Source: Omnitrophica bacterium GWA2_41_15
Lineage (GTDB): Bacteria; Omnitrophota; Gorgyraeia; Ghiorseimicrobiales; Ghiorseimicrobiaceae
Length of the DNA: 42,900 nucleotides
Assembly (NCBI GenBank): GCA_919902105.1
Contig: CAKKQO010000067.1
Location: 1 to 42,900, forward strand
Direction: 5' to 3'
Under the pieces are notes generated by a model. The model ran no database searches, had not been told where the DNA came from, and was given only the letters and a program-made list of their open reading frames with translations. Shown here piece by piece: positions 39,674 to 42,900 of this stretch (positions are counted from its first letter, which is position 1; each line of letters starts with the position of its first letter). The translations under genes and the position numbers were made by a program.

Positions 39674-40006
39674 TTAATTCGCCATGCGCGCGGCAAAATT
39701 AAAAGCGAAAAAATAACTATGCCAAGATTTATCCGTAGACTTATATTCGTTATTAAAAACAAAGTAGTCGGCTAAACATTCTCTTACTCGCGCTAGTTCC
39801 CTAAGCCGCCCCATGTTTTTCCTATCGGCAAGAGTTAAATCTAAAAGCTCAAGCGCGCGTTCAAAAGCCATGCGGCTATATTCGGCATTGCCCTTGTTTT
39901 TCCACTTTATCGCACGTTCAACTTCACTGCCGATATTCGCCATCTGCGCGAAAAAAGATAAATTATTCCACTTGCCTAAGGCAAGTTCCTTATGCTGATA
40001 AATCAT
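39674..40006 (-). CDS. Small all-helical protein, partner of DUF5674
   Basis: 110 aa, entirely helical in appearance. Conserved-looking blocks are FFAQMANIGSEVERAIKWKN, MAFERALELLDLTLADRKNM and LREL-ARVRECLADYFVF. From memory, proteins with this pattern occur next to DUF5674 genes in candidate-phylum genomes, annotated only as hypothetical. No catalytic motif is visible; a helical-bundle (HEPN-like) fold is conceivable but not established. The ATG at 40006 lies 17 bp inside the DUF5674 gene, so the two are co-translated. Confidence 0.6.
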   Translation of the reverse strand: MIYQHKELALGKWNNLSFFAQMANIGSEVERAIKWKNKGNAEYSRMAFERALELLDLTLADRKNMGRLRELARVRECLADYFVFNNEYKSTDKSWHSYFFAFNFAARMAN

Positions 40007-40349
40007 TATTTAGTAATTTAGCCACAACCGCGGTTATTTTTCTGCGTATCTCTTGATTATCTACGCCGCGGCTTTTATTTCCATGTGATGGACGCAGGTT
40101 TATCATTGAGTCAAATTCAATAAAATCATTGCCTTCTAATTCAGGATATATATTTATACCCCAAAGGTTCTCTTGCTTTGAACCGTTTTCTAAAAGCAGG
40201 GCTTCTTCATCGGAATGCAATTCTGCGTCAATAGCCATAATCTCCTTCTCAATATCAACCACTGCTTTTACAAGGTTACCAAACGTTTTTCCGGCTCCCT
40301 CTTTCAGCTGTTTCCTAGAAATTTTTTCTGATGCTTCAATTATCTTCAT
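39990..40349 (-). CDS. DUF5674 family protein
   Basis: 119 aa from the ATG at 40349, chosen because it makes an ATGA overlap with the cysS stop and has AAGGA just upstream; a start 15 bases earlier also exists. VKAVVDIEKEIMAIDAELHS, DEEALLLENGSKQENLWGIN and YPELEGNDFIEFDSMINLRP match DUF5674 (domain of unknown function). The Asp/Glu/His-rich pattern (AVVDIEKE, ELHSDEE, SKQENLWG) looks like a small metal- or ligand-binding domain, but no activity is known. It forms a compact two-gene unit with the 110-aa helical protein, inserted between cysS and tmk. Confidence 0.75.
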   Translation of the reverse strand: MKIIEASEKISRKQLKEGAGKTFGNLVKAVVDIEKEIMAIDAELHSDEEALLLENGSKQENLWGINIYPELEGNDFIEFDSMINLRPSHGNKSRGVDNQEIRRKITAVVAKLLNNDLSA

Positions 40350-41788
40350 ATCTTCCTTCGCCAAATTGTCCCTTCTTTAGTATCTTCTAAAATCACGCCC
40401 TTCTCTTCTAATTCTTTACGGATTTTATCGGAAATGGCGAAATCTTTATTTTTCCGCGCCTTATTCCTTTTTTCGATCAATGAATCAATGTCTGATTCAG
40501 TGCGCACGCTGACATCTCCAGATGAAACCCTAAGCTCGATTACTTCGGCTTTGACAATGACATACCTACTTAGATTAAGGCCTAATCTATCCGCCAAATT
40601 ATATAATAAAACCTTAGCTTCAAATATAAACTCGGGATCATCTATATTCTTGTTCGTAATATTTACCAATTCAAATATAGAAGCCAGCCCCTGCGGCGCA
40701 TTAAAATCATCATCCATTGCCTCAATAAATTTATTTTTAATTTCTTCTATTTCATTAAATTTTTTACTACCAGATACTAACTGTTGATCAGTAGCTTTAC
40801 GCTCTATCTTATCTCGCAATATCAAAATCCTCTCCAGCGCCTGCCTTGCTTCCTCTATTTTCTCTTCCGTGTAATCTATCGGGTGTGAATAGTGTGCAGA
40901 TAAAAAGAATAATTTCAATAAATCGGCATTCTTATATTTAGCCACAAAATCTTTTACGGTCACAAAATTGCCCATAGATTTTGCCATTTTTTGGCTGTTT
41001 ATGGTCAAGAGGCCGTGGTGAAGCCAGTATTTAGCAAAGGGTTTATCGGTGAGCGCCTCAGCTTGGGCGATTTCGTTTTCATGATGCGGAAAAATCAAGT
41101 CGCGGCCGCCGGCATGGATATCCAGCGTCTCTGTTTTTAAAAATTTTTGAGACATTACCGAACATTCAATATGCCAGCCCGGCCTGCCTCTTCCAAAAGC
41201 ACTCTCCCAATAAGGCTCATCGGGCTTTGCTATCTTCCAAAGGGCAAAATCCAAGGGGTCTTTCTTGCTTTCATCCGGCTCTTTACGCACTCCGGTCAAC
41301 ATCTGCTCAATACTTTGCCCGGATAATTTACCGTAATCCTTAAATTTACGCACCTTAAAATATACACCAGTCTCGGTAACATAGGCATAACCCTTATTTA
41401 TTAAACCTTCGATGTATTTAATCATCTCCGGAATATTTTCCGTAGCCCTCGGCTCAAAATCTGCCCTCTCAATACCTAACGCCTCTAAATCTTCATAATA
41501 CCGGTTAATATACTTATCGACTAATTCTTTCCAACCAATCTTTAATTCTTTTGCGCGGTTGATAATTTTATCTTCGATGTCGGTGATATTGCGCACAAAA
41601 TTAACTTTAAACCCGCGATATTGCAAGTAGCGCCTTAAACAATCAAAAACATAAAGGCTGCGGGCATGGCCGATATGACATTCGTCATAAACAGTAACGC
41701 CACAAGTATAAATATTAACTTTGGGAGGGTTTAAAGGAATAAATTCTTCTTTTTTGTGAGTGAGAGAATTGTAGATCTTGATAGGCAT
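40346..41788 (-). CDS. cysS: Cysteine--tRNA ligase
   Basis: 480 aa. Class I enzyme: YNSLTHKKEEFIPLNPPKVN, then the first zinc Cys and HIGH motif in YTCGVTVYDECHIGHARSLY. The zinc site continues with GWHIECSVMSQK and DIHAGGRDLIFPHHENEIAQ. KMAKSMGNFVTVKDF is the KMSKS motif (about residue 270). The DALR and C-terminal domains follow, with KNKDFAISDKIRKELEEKGV near the end. CysE lies 4 bp upstream, coupling cysteine supply with charging. Confidence 0.96.
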   Translation of the reverse strand: MPIKIYNSLTHKKEEFIPLNPPKVNIYTCGVTVYDECHIGHARSLYVFDCLRRYLQYRGFKVNFVRNITDIEDKIINRAKELKIGWKELVDKYINRYYEDLEALGIERADFEPRATENIPEMIKYIEGLINKGYAYVTETGVYFKVRKFKDYGKLSGQSIEQMLTGVRKEPDESKKDPLDFALWKIAKPDEPYWESAFGRGRPGWHIECSVMSQKFLKTETLDIHAGGRDLIFPHHENEIAQAEALTDKPFAKYWLHHGLLTINSQKMAKSMGNFVTVKDFVAKYKNADLLKLFFLSAHYSHPIDYTEEKIEEARQALERILILRDKIERKATDQQLVSGSKKFNEIEEIKNKFIEAMDDDFNAPQGLASIFELVNITNKNIDDPEFIFEAKVLLYNLADRLGLNLSRYVIVKAEVIELRVSSGDVSVRTESDIDSLIEKRNKARKNKDFAISDKIRKELEEKGVILEDTKEGTIWRRKI

Positions 41789-41792
41789 GAAA

Positions 41793-42482
41793 CTAACTCT
41801 TTATTTTCTTCTCGATATCGCTGATGCGCTTCTCTATCTCTTCGATATTCTGCAATATCGGGTCAATGATATGGATATGGTCTAAGTCAAAGTCTATTTT
41901 TTTACCGTCCTGCTTGGTAATACGTCCGGGCACACCTACAACCGTTGAATTATGCGGTACATCCTTAATCACTACGGCATTTGCGCCGATATAAGAATTA
42001 TCCCCGACGGTAATATTACCTAATACTTTTGCACCTGCACCGATTACCACATTATTGCCAATGGTCGGATGGCGTTTGCCTTTCTGTATACCCGTTCCTC
42101 CGAGTGTTACGCCTTGGTATAAAAGGACATCGTCACCGATAATGGCAGTCTCTCCTATAATTACCCCCATACCGTGATCTATAAAAAAACGCCTGCCGAT
42201 TTGAGCTCCAGGATGAATTTCGATGCCGGTAAAGTGGCGCGAGAACTGGCTGATTAAACGCGCAATAAAGAATAGATGGGCTTTATAAAATAAATGCGCA
42301 ATGCGATGACTGATTAAAGCATGCAGGCCCTGATAAAGCAAAAGCACTTCCAAGAAATTCTTTGCCGCAGGGTCTCTTTTCTGAGCCGCTCTTATTTCAT
42401 CATAAAAAAACATACTAACTAAAATAATCTTTGCGATAAATAAAAAAACTAAAACAACTAATATTTTCAGGCAAAGGGTCAT
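41793..42482 (-). CDS. cysE: Serine O-acetyltransferase with an N-terminal membrane helix
   Basis: 229 aa. It makes O-acetylserine, the cysteine precursor. [20 protein letters not shown], then [20 protein letters not shown] match the CysE helical domain. The left-handed beta-helix has [20 protein letters not shown] (catalytic DH pair), then [20 protein letters not shown] and [20 protein letters not shown]. Residues 1-23 ([20 protein letters not shown]) are a membrane helix not usual in CysE. The ATG at 42482 is preferred over an internal Met because AAGGAGG precedes it, while the internal start has no such site. It follows ispF by 1 bp. Confidence 0.93.
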   Translation of the reverse strand: MTLCLKILVVLVFLFIAKIILVSMFFYDEIRAAQKRDPAAKNFLEVLLLYQGLHALISHRIAHLFYKAHLFFIARLISQFSRHFTGIEIHPGAQIGRRFFIDHGMGVIIGETAIIGDDVLLYQGVTLGGTGIQKGKRHPTIGNNVVIGAGAKVLGNITVGDNSYIGANAVVIKDVPHNSTVVGVPGRITKQDGKKIDFDLDHIHIIDPILQNIEEIEKRISDIEKKIKS

Positions 42483-42483
42483 T

Positions 42484-42900
42484 TTAGGCCTCCTTAATAA
42501 TTATGGCTACAGCATAAGCGGCAATTGCTTCTTTTCTCCCCATTGCATCCAGCCCCTCATTAGTCTTGGCTTTTATATTTACGTCTTTTTCGCTCATTTT
42601 TAAAACCACAGCAATCTTCTCTCGTATCTGTTTTTTAAATGGCGAGAGGTTCGGCTCCTCGGCAATAACCACTGAATCCAACTGATTAATTCTAAAACCC
42701 TTATCTTCAACTAAAGCGGAAACTTTTTCTAATAATTTTATACTAGAAATACCAAGGTAGCGCTGGTCAGTATCAGGAAAATGTTCGCCAATGTCGGTTT
42801 CTCCTAACGCACCCAATAATGCATCACCGATTGCATGCAGAAGCACATCGCCGTCAGAATGCCCCAACAGGCCTTTAAGATATGGGATCTCTATTCCGCC
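42484..42900 (-). CDS. ispF: 2-C-methyl-D-erythritol 2,4-cyclodiphosphate synthase (5' end outside the window)
   Basis: About 138 codons visible; the gene continues past 42900. The frame is open to the edge, reading [20 protein letters not shown], so the TTG inside (42867) is not the start. [19 protein letters not shown] and [13 protein letters not shown], with [20 protein letters not shown] near the end, are the IspF blocks of the non-mevalonate isoprenoid pathway. The N-terminal metal ligands (DxH) fall outside. A fusion to IspD cannot be excluded from this window. Confidence 0.95.
   Translation of the reverse strand, partial: GGIEIPYLKGLLGHSDGDVLLHAIGDALLGALGETDIGEHFPDTDQRYLGISSIKLLEKVSALVEDKGFRINQLDSVVIAEEPNLSPFKKQIREKIAVVLKMSEKDVNIKAKTNEGLDAMGRKEAIAAYAVAIIIKEA

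Noticed and set aside
1-42900. CRISPR array
   Set aside because: The tandem repeats seen have 7-, 8- or 44-bp units without regular unique spacers, and no cas gene is present.

Overview
The window is a bacterial chromosome segment that is almost entirely coding on the minus strand. Only two protein genes (a Ski2-like helicase at 19418 and a secreted hypothetical protein at 32932) and a tRNA-Leu run on the plus strand. Gene content is that of a didermic-type, peptidoglycan-making bacterium: glutamate racemase, a lipoprotein amidase, a LysM lipoprotein, IspF, queuosine synthesis, and a tmk-holB-ricT-metG-tatD cluster. The gene style, the abundance of small palindromic and simple repeats, and the run lysM lipoprotein-phoH-HD phosphohydrolase-ybeY-recO resemble Candidatus Omnitrophota (OP3, PVC-related) genomes. 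That assignment is inference from gene style, not from a marker-gene tree.

Layout. 1-98: start of a PolX-type gene. 218-1244: HEPN/nucleotidyltransferase pair with its own promoter and two 10-bp direct repeats. 1406-2565: an exported protein that looks frameshifted. 2896-7771: panE, recO, ybeY, pgpH-like gene, phoH, LysM lipoprotein. 7835-10949: aspS, hisS, HU. 11141-17294: dnaE, guaA, GuaB3-type IMP dehydrogenase, with a good sigma-70 promoter at 17543-17571. 17795-19311: a small defence-type island, the AbiE toxin/antitoxin pair followed by a DUF3800 C-terminal remnant. 19418-21352: helicase. 21379-25849: MATE exporter, rdgB, rph, two-subunit fumarase. 25976-28309: queF, queE, queC, queD. 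28320-31494: murI, amidase, tmRNA, smpB. 31494-32468: AEC transporter. 32721-32804: tRNA-Leu(CAG). 32932-34753: two unrecognised genes among repeats. 34988-42900: tatD, metG, ricT, holB, tmk, a two-gene module (110-aa helical protein plus DUF5674), cysS, cysE, and ispF, which runs off the window.

How genes work together. Most genes overlap by 1-28 bp and are probably translationally coupled. Functional groupings are guanine nucleotide synthesis (guaB3-guaA), queuosine (queD-queC-queE-queF), trans-translation (smpB-ssrA), replication and translation housekeeping (tmk-holB-ricT-metG-tatD), and cysteine charging and synthesis (cysS-cysE).

The most striking feature is the repeat content. (1) A two-hairpin element of about 110 bp has its conserved TCATTGA end directly against the 5' end of four genes (guaB, rph, ssrA, tRNA-Leu), with co-varying stems. 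(2) A roughly 190-215 bp palindromic element is present three times. (3) GC-rich palindromes sit in frame inside queC and queD. (4) 7- and 8-bp tandem repeats lie inside fumA, hisS and the amidase gene. Two mRNAs (helicase and AEC transporter) appear leaderless. No CRISPR array, prophage or complete transposase-bearing insertion sequence was seen.
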